Assembly: GCA_037044905.1 (NCBI GenBank) | Contig: JBAOKB010000039.1 | Coordinates: 1 to 45,757, forward strand | Source of the DNA: Hortaea werneckii | Lineage: Eukaryota > Ascomycota > Dothideomycetes > Mycosphaerellales > Teratosphaeriaceae | Direction: 5' to 3' | DNA length: 45,757 nucleotides | Part shown: positions 22,593 to 31,437 of the stretch, one piece after another | Numbering within the stretch: position 1 is the stretch's first letter | Layout of the letters: every line of letters begins with the position of its first letter | Notes under the pieces: generated by a model | Database searches by the model: none | Told to the model about the DNA's origin: nothing | The model's input: only the letters and a program-made list of their open reading frames with translations | Made by a program: the position numbers and the translations under genes

Positions 22593-22924
22593 CGAGACAT
22601 GGGCCATGGCTTGCTGCAGCCATCCGCTATACCCTCATACGCACAACCGGGTGCATAGTACATGTCCGTGTATGAACAGATGTACTATCGATACATGCAG
22701 GATCTTACCTTGCATGCCGGCACGGAGCCAGCCTGGCGGTCACAAGCGCATGACCTTGCTTTGCATGTATTGCATGTGGCCGAACGGTGGGTGAGTGGTG
22801 AGCGGGCGACTGGGCAGGCTGCTGAGCCTCCCCCGGCGTGTTGATAAAGCTGCTAGGGAGCGGCGTGAATCTCCTATTGTGTAGGTACGATTGCAAGTGA
22901 GCCTTGCTCTAGAACAGGCGTGTG
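22593..22924. promoter_or_regulatory. Upstream region of the DUF6590 gene
   Basis: 332 bp between the retrotransposon and the next ATG. GC content is normal, with no RIP signature. It contains only overlapping short ORFs and must serve as promoter/5' UTR. Confidence 0.4.
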
Positions 22925-24154
22925 ATGGCGCAACCTTATAGCACCGGCTCTCAGCCAGCCTGGACCTGGGACGCGCGAAGGCAGCTGTATTACTATTGGG
23001 ACTCACAGTCAGATCAACTTATTTACACGGACGGGCTCCGTGTGCCAAGGCCCTCCACGGTCCCAAGGACGTTCTATGAGCAACAAAATGCTCTCGCCCA
23101 GCAGAGCCCGCAATACGGCAGTGCAGTATCGAACAATAACTACACCAACACGCCTGGCAGCCCGGGCTACATTGCTCAGAGCACCGCGTATCGGCAGACA
23201 CCACAATCTCTGTATCTTCACGGCCAAACCCCTCGTTCGCCGCAGGCGGGGCCGTCGTACGCTCAACCGAGCGCCAGCTCCGTGCAGCCGCAACAGCAGG
23301 CCATCCCTGCGCTCCCACCATCTGTATACCGGGACTCGTACGTGCGAGACGGGGTGCACTTCGTGAGGACCTTCAGCTCCGCTTCTAAAGTCCAGACGAC
23401 GGTTGGTCTTCGACCTCCAGAGAGAATTACCGACCAGGAGCTCTACCATGCAGGCGGCCATGCTCACGGACTGCTAACAGGGGATGAGAGGGTCGAAGAA
23501 CCACTTTACTCGTCCTACAGAGTTCGACCCTCAGCCTTCTTTACAGTCGGACGTGTCTTTCAGATTCTCTGGACGGAGCCGGCTGGTGCAACGGGAACGC
23601 AGATCACGGCGGCATTTGAGGCGAATGATCGAAACGGTAACTCCCAGGACGATAGATCGGCGGTGTCTACGGTCCGTTTCGGGGAAAGAGTCTATTCAAA
23701 GATACGCCGCTTTGTCGTCGTGCGTGGAAGCGACAGATATTGTTCAGCACTCCCCATCATGACCTATGGGGGCCAGGGGGTGGCGAAGGCGGGTGTCAAC
23801 AAATCCGAACACGCCATCATCTACACGGGACACAGGGCGCCGCAGCCGACGGATCAGGAGCGGCCAACACAAGGTCAGGCAGCAATGAGGCCTCTTCCCA
23901 TTCGTGTCGATGCAGACAACCATGAACAGCTGCACTTCATGTCCCGCATTCACTTTGGCAAGGTATACACCGTCGAACACAATGTCAAAGTCAAGCCATT
24001 CGGTAAGGTCCACCCGCACTCCCTGAGGGCGCTGGAAGTTCAATTTCGCAGTGTCTTCAGTGGCCAGGGCGATGATGACGAAGACTCCTCGTCAGAAGAT
24101 AGTGATGATGGTGATGACCCCAATGTTGCGCAAGCCGGAAACAATGAAGCATGA
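22925..24154 (+). CDS. DUF6590-domain protein with N-terminal aromatic module
   Basis: Function unknown. Single exon of 409 aa; the ATG at 22925 is the first true start (the frame opens with GTG at 22922). Residues 13-48 form an aromatic module (WTWD, YYYWDSQSDQLIY, then GLRVPRPSTVPR) of a type found in front of such fungal domains. Residues about 50-135 are a Gln/Pro/Ser/Tyr-rich linker. The DUF6590 domain covers about 200-378: RPSAFFTVGRVFQILWTEPA, FGERVYSKIRRFVVVRG, YCSALPIMTYGGQGVAK, SEHAIIYTG, then MRPLPIRVD, KVYTVEHNVKVKPFGKV and SLRALEVQF. The tail is acidic (DDDEDSSSEDSDDGDD). DUF6590 proteins are numerous in plant-associated dothideomycetes. No signal peptide or membrane segment, so probably intracellular. 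The gene shares its N-terminal module with the one at 28860. Confidence 0.85.
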   Translation: MAQPYSTGSQPAWTWDARRQLYYYWDSQSDQLIYTDGLRVPRPSTVPRTFYEQQNALAQQSPQYGSAVSNNNYTNTPGSPGYIAQSTAYRQTPQSLYLHGQTPRSPQAGPSYAQPSASSVQPQQQAIPALPPSVYRDSYVRDGVHFVRTFSSASKVQTTVGLRPPERITDQELYHAGGHAHGLLTGDERVEEPLYSSYRVRPSAFFTVGRVFQILWTEPAGATGTQITAAFEANDRNGNSQDDRSAVSTVRFGERVYSKIRRFVVVRGSDRYCSALPIMTYGGQGVAKAGVNKSEHAIIYTGHRAPQPTDQERPTQGQAAMRPLPIRVDADNHEQLHFMSRIHFGKVYTVEHNVKVKPFGKVHPHSLRALEVQFRSVFSGQGDDDEDSSSEDSDDGDDPNVAQAGNNEA

Positions 24155-24951
24155 ATTACCCCAACCCTACCTCTGAGGACGGTGCCGATGCAGAGTGCGG
24201 CAGTTTCGACAGCAAACGACCACTGTAAAGCAATGGAAACTGACAACACGAATCGACATCGTTGCCTCGGCACTTCGGCTACTGGCTGGATATGAATTCC
24301 CCTTCGGCAGCCCCGGGTTTCACAGTACCGCCCCTTTTCTTTTGAAACATTTCCCAGGTTGTTATAAGGGGATGCCCAGGCTATAATGCCTCACCCACAG
24401 ATACGCGTTTGCTCTTGCTCGAATTGCAAAAGAAAAAAGGAGGTCAATCTTCCGTTTGGCAATCCGTGGTGAGCCATGACGGAGCTTTCTTGAAAATGAC
24501 TTATGCCATATGCTTGCCGTCCTGAGATGGCGGTCGTGTATGGCGACGATTAACGATGACAATAATGATGATGACGATAATCATGATGAAACGAGTCGAT
24601 CGTGGTGATTCAATTAGGGTTCCAGTATTCCCGTTTTACTCGCTGCAACTTCGCTGGCTTTTGTCAAAGAATGGGTTATAAGTAGAGTTCCTTGAATGGA
24701 TGCCTTGACCGAGCCGTATTTCTCTCTTCTTTGTCTCCAGTGGGTGTAGGCATCCGTAATGGCGAGGTGAACTTCGCTTCCGAGTCCAAGCCTGGGTGCA
24801 AAACTGCAACCCAGCAACATTCCCGCCGAGCCATCTATCATGAGTTCGCCTTTTTCTTCCCATCCAATGCCGACCTGTAGCAAGATATTCCAGATGATTG
24901 TGGCTAGCTGCAAGTCTTAGACGCCCGCCCGAAAGCCCGATTCGTAGGGCA
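24155..24951. other. Convergent intergenic region with GAT-rich repeat
   Basis: Between the stop codons of the DUF6590 gene and a minus-strand gene. An imperfect GAT/GAC/AAT trinucleotide repeat lies at about 24540-24595. No gene supported. Confidence 0.5.
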
Positions 24952-25707
24952 TCAGCCTCGCCTTGACCGCCTATCGTCCTCATATCTCCGCTCGTAACGG
25001 CTGGGCGCCTCTCGATCATAACGGCTCGGGGTACCATATCCACTATCTTCTTCTTCACTCTCGTCCCGCACACTGCGCCCACCATGACTTCTGCCGCCTT
25101 CGCTTCTTGCCCTGCTTCTCGCCCGTGACGGAGGCGCCTCTATTCGGCCTTTGGTCTTGCTAGCGCGGGATGCGCCGTCTTCGTACCCGTCATGATAGCC
25201 TATACTTCTCACCTGACTCGGTCCGTCTTCGTCCGCATAGTATGCATCCCACTTCCTTTGCTCCTCCCTGTCACGGCGCGCCTCGTCTCGCCTGCGCTGT
25301 CGCTTCCGATCTTCAAATTCTTGCTGTTGCTGTCGCTGGTTCTGTTGGTCGCGGTCGGCGGACTTCTTGGTGGTCCAGAGCTGGAGGAGTCCGACTGTAA
25401 TTTCGAGGAAGCCAATGAAGAGAGAGGCTTTGCCTAACATGTCGTATTTTGATCCGCCTGGACCATTGGTTGCGCCTCGTCCCGAATCGTTGTTCGCATT
25501 GCGTCCTTGGCGTTGGTTTTGCCTGCCATGGTTACGTTTAGAACCTTGGGTGCGCTGTGTGCGTGAGGAGCGATAAGAACGCCTATCGTCGTCGAAGTAG
25601 GAGTCTTCGGACGGCGATCGATATCGCGCCCGAGGAGGTGGTGGTCTGCGTGAACGGTGACTGCGATCATCCGATGCCTGCGATGCCTCGTACCGAGACA
25701 TAGCCAT
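24952..25707 (-). CDS. Hypothetical basic protein with one membrane segment, 251 aa
   Basis: Unrecognised. Single exon; starts at 25707 (MAMSRYEASQ) or 25701 (MSRYEASQ). It is extremely rich in Arg, Ser, Asp and Gln. Residues 1-85 and 115-251 are charged and disordered, with RS/RD-rich stretches such as RRSYRSSRTQR and RSRARSEGGRS. The only hydrophobic part, residues about 91-111 (LGKASLFIGFLEITVGLLQLW), could be one transmembrane helix or a hairpin. Residues 118-155 are a highly charged Gln/Arg helix. Similar single-TM, Arg-rich proteins are widespread and uncharacterised in dothideomycetes. Divergent from the glutathionyl-hydroquinone reductase gene, with 696 bp between starts. Confidence 0.65.
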   Translation of the reverse strand: MAMSRYEASQASDDRSHRSRRPPPPRARYRSPSEDSYFDDDRRSYRSSRTQRTQGSKRNHGRQNQRQGRNANNDSGRGATNGPGGSKYDMLGKASLFIGFLEITVGLLQLWTTKKSADRDQQNQRQQQQEFEDRKRQRRRDEARRDREEQRKWDAYYADEDGPSQVRSIGYHDGYEDGASRASKTKGRIEAPPSRARSRARSEGGRSHGGRSVRDESEEEDSGYGTPSRYDREAPSRYERRYEDDRRSRRG

Positions 25708-26403
25708 GATTGCTGCTACGACTGTGGTGGACTCGTGGTTTCATGGAAGAAGGGCAGCGTAACGCCATCGAGAGGAAAGGCAGAGTATTTGGACATGACA
25801 TGACATGCTGTAGGCAACATCCATACCAACCATACACCGCCCCGTCACGCTGCTCTAGTGTGCATGTGCTGCTCCATACTAGTCTCTAGCCTCTCTGCCG
25901 CCTCCACGCCTCCACGAATGGTGAGCTTTTACGTCACGCTGAGCATCCAGCTGCCTGTTTGCGGGCTGCGGCATCGGCAGCGTGACTTGCATTGCATTCA
26001 CTCACAATTTTCTATTTCCGATCAACCTCAAACCTCACCCTAATAAAATCAACTTTTCTGTTGGAATCCAACGAGCGAACGTCACGGGCTAGTAAGAAAG
26101 GCCATTTACAGTTTAGACCCTTCGCCGCCGGTAAGAGGGTCAACTAGGACTTGGAGCTTCATGTCGTCACATCCGAACGTATCCATGGATGTCGGTAGCC
26201 AAATCCCGAACAGTGGGCTTCATCGCCTCATCGAGCAACTGAGCAATCGTGCATGACTCAGTCTGCCAATCCATCTGGTACTGGTCATTGTGTATTCCCT
26301 TCTTCGACCGTACAGGCTTATCGTCTCTCGGCTGTATAGCTCAGTAGCCATTTTTGCTGCTTAGCTCAGTGTCCATTTTCTCACCAATTCAAACCATATC
26401 TTC
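25708..26403. promoter_or_regulatory. Bidirectional promoter region
   Basis: Separates divergent starts at 25707 (-) and 26404 (+). The 3' part has two similar stretches, TATAGCTCAGTAGCC and CTTAGCTCAGTGTCC (about 26335-26375). They resemble a tRNA A-box but have no partner B-box. Confidence 0.4.
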
Positions 26404-27543
26404 ATGTTGCGGCGCCTGACCGCTGTGACCTGTCAGATTCGATTACCCAAGGTGACAACAAGCAACACAGTCCGCAATATGGCTTCCTCAACAGGCAGTG
26501 GCTTGTCAATGCCCTCCGAGTGGCATAAAGGACCCGATGATAGCTTCCATGGCAAAATCACATCAGATGGGCCCTTCCAGCCTGAAGCAGGGCGATTTCA
26601 TCTTTATATTGGAAAATTCTGCCCATTCGCGAACAGGGCGGAGTTCATAAGAAAGCTTAAGCAGCTTGATCGGTATGCTGGAATTGATGTCAGCATAGTC
26701 AAGCCCTACCCCAAAGGCGATTCCAACGGGTGGCCTGGATGGCGCTTCAATCATCCCGATGAGAAGAATGAACCAGGTGGTATCTACGAGGGCAGCACGG
26801 AAGACAAGCTGTTTGGGAGCAGATGGATGCATGAGATCTATTTCAAGGCCGATAAAGACTACAAAGGCCGATACAGTGTTCCTGTGCTCTGGGACAAGAA
26901 ACTCAACACCATCGTGAACAATGAGTCGCATGAGCTACTTCGAGACCTCCAGACGGCTTTCAATGACCTTCTGCCGAACGATGTGGCAAATCTCACTCTC
27001 TACCCTGAGGAGCTTCGGAACGATATTGACCGTATTGCTGAGTGGATGCAAGCCGATCTCAACACAGGAGTCTACAAAGCCGGCTTCGCACCAAACCAGG
27101 AAGTCTACAATTCGAAAGTCCCTGGACCGTTCGCTTGTCTCAACAAATTGGAAGCCATCGCTTGCTCCAACGGCGGACCATATCTCCTAGGCAAGAAGAT
27201 GACCGAAATCGATGTCCGCGCGTACGCCACCCTTATCCGCTTCGACCCTGTCTATGTCCAGCACTTCAAATGCAACCTGGGCACCATCCGCTATAGTTAC
27301 CCCGTCCTGCACAACTGGCTGAAGCACATGTACTGGGATCACGAGGCTTTCAAGAGTACTACCGACTTTCGACACATCAAGGAGAATTATACAAAGAGCC
27401 ATTACGATCTCAATCCCAAGGCGATCACTCCTTTGGGACCGTATCCTGATATCGAGGGACAGTATGAGGGTGATTGGAGTAAACTTAAGCCGGGCAGGAT
27501 TGATATGCCGGAGGTTGTGGAGTGGGAAAAGAGGCTGCCGTAA
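26404..27543 (+). CDS. ECM4: S-glutathionyl-hydroquinone reductase (Xi/omega-like GST)
   Basis: Reduces glutathionyl-hydroquinones to hydroquinones with GSH; part of quinone and xenobiotic detoxification. Intronless, 379 aa. The thioredoxin-like N-domain carries the catalytic Cys at residue 73 in YIGKFCPFANR, in the place of the family's CPWAHR. Further family marks are GWRFN, GSRWMHEIYFKADKDYKGRYSVPVLWDKK, TIVNNESHELLRDLQTAFN, YPEELRNDIDRIAEWM, NTGVYKAGFA, GPYLLGKKMTEIDVRAYATLIRFDPVYVQHFKCN and the C-terminal ENYTKSHYDLNPKAITPLGP. The 25-residue extension before a second Met (residue 26, MASSTG) is Arg-rich without acidic residues and looks like a mitochondrial presequence, so two start codons may give mitochondrial and cytosolic forms; that is inference. 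The symbol follows yeast ECM4. Confidence 0.93.
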   Translation: MLRRLTAVTCQIRLPKVTTSNTVRNMASSTGSGLSMPSEWHKGPDDSFHGKITSDGPFQPEAGRFHLYIGKFCPFANRAEFIRKLKQLDRYAGIDVSIVKPYPKGDSNGWPGWRFNHPDEKNEPGGIYEGSTEDKLFGSRWMHEIYFKADKDYKGRYSVPVLWDKKLNTIVNNESHELLRDLQTAFNDLLPNDVANLTLYPEELRNDIDRIAEWMQADLNTGVYKAGFAPNQEVYNSKVPGPFACLNKLEAIACSNGGPYLLGKKMTEIDVRAYATLIRFDPVYVQHFKCNLGTIRYSYPVLHNWLKHMYWDHEAFKSTTDFRHIKENYTKSHYDLNPKAITPLGPYPDIEGQYEGDWSKLKPGRIDMPEVVEWEKRLP

Positions 27544-28859
27544 AGTAGGCAGTAGGCCATTCATGTTTTCATGCATCTTGTGATGCAGAGTTCCAAGCGA
27601 TACGGTGATTCTGGGATATGATGTTAGGCATCTGATTGCGCCATTCAAGGCATCTGGTGCTTTTAATATGATTGAGAATGCAACTCATTCTGCTCTACGA
27701 GAAATGACGATGTTCAATTACGATCAAGCATTGCTGACCAACGGCCGACGCATTAAGCCGAGACCATATGATACCGAGGCACCGCCGTGTGAATCGCCTT
27801 CAGGCTCTAGCATCGCTTTGCCAGCGACCTCGACTTTCAGGACAGTCGACGTCACCAGTGTACAACGTCTGATCACATACCCACCACTGCCGAGATCTCA
27901 GCCTTACACGGTCATGCATGTAGCTTTAAGCGAACATGGACATCGACTTGTGCCTCCTAATCTAGCCGCAGCTGCAGTGGCTTTTAATCTCCCCCCTTGC
28001 AAGGCTCTCCGGCATTTCCACTCCTTCATATGCCCTGTAAGAGCCTGAATTGCACAATAAGCGAAGCAGGGTAATCACGAGACCTTTTTCCACTCGGCCG
28101 GGTCCAACGGCATTTCTTCGATCGAGCGCGGCTCACTGGTTATGCACACACAGAATGGCTTAGAAGCTTAACAATGTGATTGGGTTACGACCTTGACCGG
28201 TGAAGAGGCGACGGGGGGTGCATGCAGATATACACCAGTAACCGCTAGTATGGGTTAATGGACTCATTGGGCTCATTGGGCTGTCTGCATGGTGAACGCA
28301 TGAGCTCCTAGCTGAATGGTTCTCGCTTCCCTTCGAACCCGGATCCCGGTACGAGAGCTACGTTGTTTTGAAGTGCAGCCAAGCTTTACTCGGCTTTCGC
28401 CTGTGACCATGGGGTCATGTGCTCTTGTTGCCTCAGAGGTTGAACACATTTAGTGACGTCGTATCATACCATGGAAGCAGCAGAGCCTCATGTACCATGT
28501 ACCATCTTCTCTTGCAAGCGAGAGTTGCATAGCCACGTGCTTGCTTACTAGCCAATCCGGTAACGATTGGCCGTTCTTTGGCAGCATGTGAGTTTCCTAC
28601 ATGGCAAGGGTTCCTCTCTCTCCGTCTTTGAGGTCGATCGTAGACAATTGGGTGACCTTGGGTATCGACGGGTCAATCCAATGCTGTATTTTACTGGCTG
28701 GCTTTCGGCTTACCACAGTTTCTACACTTTTTCAGATCTTGGTAAGCATCCCTTAAGCCGAAAGGGACCCATTGAAGTGGAAGATAAAGATTTTAAGGCA
28801 GAATGAATATTGGCTAGAACTTCTGGCGAGATACCTGATGACAACTGTGATATCCCATC
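27544..28859. other. 1.3-kb intergenic region, no supported gene
   Basis: An open frame at about 27605-28048 (+) begins with GTG and has no protein-like character. There is a 9-bp tandem duplication (CTCATTGGG twice, 28263-28280). A tRNA-like fragment at about 28300-28375 is discussed under rejected items. Confidence 0.4.
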
Positions 28860-29549
28860 ATGGCATCCCGGAGACCAGCGCAATCTAATCAGCAGCGACA
28901 CCAGGGACAAGAACAACAGCATTCCACTAACAGCAGCTGGTTCTTAAACTCTTCGACAGGGCTCTACTATTACTATGACTCCCAAACCGACGAATTCATC
29001 TACCAGAATGGCACGAGGGTTCCGCGTCCCAGCTCTATCCCACGGGCGGGGCTGTTAGAACAGCATAGGGAAGCCGGCAGTAACAACAACCGACAGACGC
29101 CCCTGGCGGATTCGCCGAATGGGAGGAATGATTGGGGTCATTATACTTATGCTGCTGGAGCCCAATTTGAAGATACTTCATTGAGAGGAGAGTCTTTACG
29201 TCTGGATCCGCGGGCTGGAAGACTTCATGTCCAAGGTAGTCATGAAAGGGCTGAAGGAAATGATGACGACGACGAAAATGGCGAGGAGGAGGGTAGCAGT
29301 GGACAGGAAGAAGAAGAAGAAGACGACGACGACGACGACAACAATTCAATCGAACAGCAAATCTACGCACTCACGCAGCGAGGTTATACCCGCCAGGAAG
29401 CCCTCCGCTTCCTCCATCTTACCAGCCAGCAAGGGTATAGCAGGGAGCACGCGGTCCTCGTCATTCAGTATCTGAGGCAGGGATGTACCTTTGCCCAGGC
29501 GGTTATGTCGCTACAAGGACGCCAGGAGCGGCAACGGGGGCAGCGGTAG
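28860..29549 (+). CDS. Aromatic-module protein with acidic linker and three-fold UBA-like repeat
   Basis: Function unknown. Single exon, 229 aa. Residues 27-62 repeat the aromatic module of the DUF6590 gene 5.9 kb upstream (LYYYYDSQTDEFIY, then GTRVPRPSSIPR); 20 of 36 aligned residues are identical. The DUF6590 domain itself is absent. Residues about 132-162 are an acidic run encoded by GAA and GAC trinucleotide repeats (EEEEEDDDDDD). The C-terminus holds three successive helix-turn-helix units: LTQRGYTRQEALRFL (171-185), TSQQGYSREHAVLVI (188-202) and LRQGCTFAQAVMSL (205-218). The first looks like the MGF/Y-loop and second helix of a UBA domain. Ubiquitin binding is a guess. No signal peptide or TM segment. 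Confidence 0.75.
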   Translation: MASRRPAQSNQQRHQGQEQQHSTNSSWFLNSSTGLYYYYDSQTDEFIYQNGTRVPRPSSIPRAGLLEQHREAGSNNNRQTPLADSPNGRNDWGHYTYAAGAQFEDTSLRGESLRLDPRAGRLHVQGSHERAEGNDDDDENGEEEGSSGQEEEEEDDDDDDNNSIEQQIYALTQRGYTRQEALRFLHLTSQQGYSREHAVLVIQYLRQGCTFAQAVMSLQGRQERQRGQR

Positions 29550-30203
29550 CAGGGGCTCTGTAGTCACTGATCATGCTGGAATTGTCCTGCGTCGATGAAG
29601 TGATTGATGTTTTGCCGCTTAACTGAAGAATCGTTGATTTTGAGTGGTTTCATTTTTCTTAAATCCCTTTTTCCCCTTTCCTATTCTCTATTTCATTTCA
29701 CCTTTTTTTTTTTTTTTTTCATTTCACCTTTTTTTTTTCTCGCGCTTGCTGTCTTTCTTTCTCCTTTTTGCATATCATTTTCTTTTTCTGGTTTTTTTTC
29801 TTTTTTTTTTTACCTTTCAACGAATGGAGTGAAGGGGTGTGGACAACTATTACCCTAGGATCTCACCCTGTCGGTAGCATCCCTCAATGCAACGCCATTA
29901 TCATGGATGCATTTTTCTCAACTTCTACCCTTGCAATCTAATGGCCGTCTTCTCTCCCCATCTCTCCGCTCATCGGATGCATGCTACTAGTAGCAAACGT
30001 ACTAAACAGAACGTGAAACGAATCTTCCCTTTTTTCGCCTTTGTTCTGTTCTTCCACGGGAAGGTGCACAATGGGAATTGGAAGCTCTTTGTCTTGTAGT
30101 AGATGCCTCTTTATTCTCGATGTTGACAATAAGACAATGGTGGACCCGTAGCATTGAGAGATTTCCACAGGTCGTTAGGTCTTGTCGTATCAATCCCTCT
30201 TCA

Positions 30204-30260
<57 letters not shown>

Positions 30261-30350
30261 TCGCTATTGCAATTTGCATCAACTCCGCCTGACAGATCCT
30301 TTGAACGAAGCAAAAAGTTGACAACATATCAAACACCACAAGAAACCAAT
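29550..30350. other. T-rich intergenic region
   Basis: Just after the aromatic-module gene comes a pyrimidine/T-rich stretch (about 29650-29820, several runs of 9-19 T), then the (AC)27 microsatellite. No gene supported. Confidence 0.5.
30205..30258. repeat. (AC)27 microsatellite
   Basis: 54 bp of perfect AC dinucleotide repeat, intergenic. An open frame through it reads Thr-His repeats and is not a real gene. Confidence 0.98.
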
Positions 30351-30548
30351 ATGCAGGTACAGCATTCCATCAGAGGAAAGTCGAAGGCTCTCCAAAAGCG
30401 CTTGGACAAACTACAGATCCTCTTCAATCGCCTGATGAGCCGGAGATCAAATTCCTCATACACTACGCTTTCCTCTCGACCCAACAGTCGCCAAGGAGGC
30501 GGTGAAGGAGAGGATGATACTACGCCGCTCATTCCATCTCGACCGTGA
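30351..30548 (+). CDS. Possible 65-aa basic protein
   Basis: The ATG at 30351 has A at -3. The protein begins MQVQHSIRGKSKALQKR, continues as an amphipathic basic helix (LDKLQILFNRLMSRR) and ends in a Ser/Gly-rich tail, DDTTPLIPSRP. No family recognised. The frame is open further upstream only through the microsatellite. It could be a true short gene or chance; expression or conservation would decide. Confidence 0.35.
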   Translation: MQVQHSIRGKSKALQKRLDKLQILFNRLMSRRSNSSYTTLSSRPNSRQGGGEGEDDTTPLIPSRP

Positions 30549-31437
30549 ACAGACTACCAGGTTGACGGAGGATGGAGGGCGTTTGACCCGGGGTACCTAA
30601 GAACCAGACAGCAAAGAAGTAGGCAAAATAAAACAAAGACTGAAGAAGAATGAAGAAGAGGAAGAGAAAGCGGAGGACAGGGAGGGGAGAAGAAAATCGG
30701 CAGTCTTGCCGGCTTTTCTTTGCCATCACGTCGACATCATTTCCCCCGATGGCCGCCCTTATCCACGGTCTGCTCGGAGATTGGTAATCCCATAGAAATC
30801 ATCCCCACCACCATCCCCACCATCAAGACTAACCCCTCACTCATCCCCCTCAGCCACCCCCGAAATTCTCAAAATGGAAGCAATGTAGTCTCGTGCATCG
30901 GCCCCGTGCTCCTTGGCATCCTCTAATATCCTGGGCCCCAACCACACTCCTTTCTTCTCCCCATGTATCGGGGAGCTAATCGCACCAAATGCGAGGTTGA
31001 GGGAGAGGTAGAGAGCAATTTCCTCCCTTCGTCCCCTCTTTTCTTCCCATGCGGATATGGATGGAAGGATTCTGCGGGAGCAAAGCGGAGGCGGGCGAAG
31101 GACGACCATAGCTCGGTCATTGCTGATCTGTCTGTTTGGCTATTCCAGAGAGATTTCGCAGCGGTGTAGGAAGGCAGAAGGGTCTCCTGGGATCGAAGGT
31201 TCGGCATTTGGGAAGGAAGAAAAGTCGAAGTTCTTTTCGGGATAATCGTTCCTTCACGCCGGAGAAAGGCTGAAGAGTCAAGCGCATACTTCCGCTCTAC
31301 GCTCCGTCGTCGCCTCCTTTGCTCTTCTCCTTTGGTGTGATAGGTAGCTCTTGCGTACCGGATCTTCAACCCCCCCATCGCCATAAACCAAGTCACTCGT
31401 TTACCCTGTGCATGCAATCTCCTTCCCCTGCTTCCCT
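30549..31437. other. Region with overlapping unresolved frames
   Basis: Between the possible small ORF and dynactin p24. On the minus strand, 30837-31109 encodes a plausible peptide end (EIALYLSLNLAFGAISSP, then KGVWLGPRILEDAKEHGADA). An overlapping frame upstream (about 31203-31050) also looks protein-like (SLWNSQTDRSAMTELWSSF). No splice site joining them was found. A split, frameshifted or unannotatable gene is possible. Confidence 0.3.

Noticed and set aside
26330..26380. Two tRNA A-box-like words in the promoter region upstream of the GST-like gene
   Set aside because: No B-box or cloverleaf downstream.
27605..28048. 147-codon open frame after the GST-like gene
   Set aside because: Begins with GTG and looks like random composition; more likely 3' flank.
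28300..28375. tRNA-like stretch TAGCTGAATGGTTCTCGC followed by TTCGAACCC
   Set aside because: A-box-like and B-box-like words occur, but they are only about 20 nt apart, leaving no room for an anticodon arm, and no acceptor stem pairs.
30078..30350. Open frame through the AC repeat (Thr-His repeats)
   Set aside because: The frame stays open only because of the microsatellite; no protein character before the ATG at 30351.
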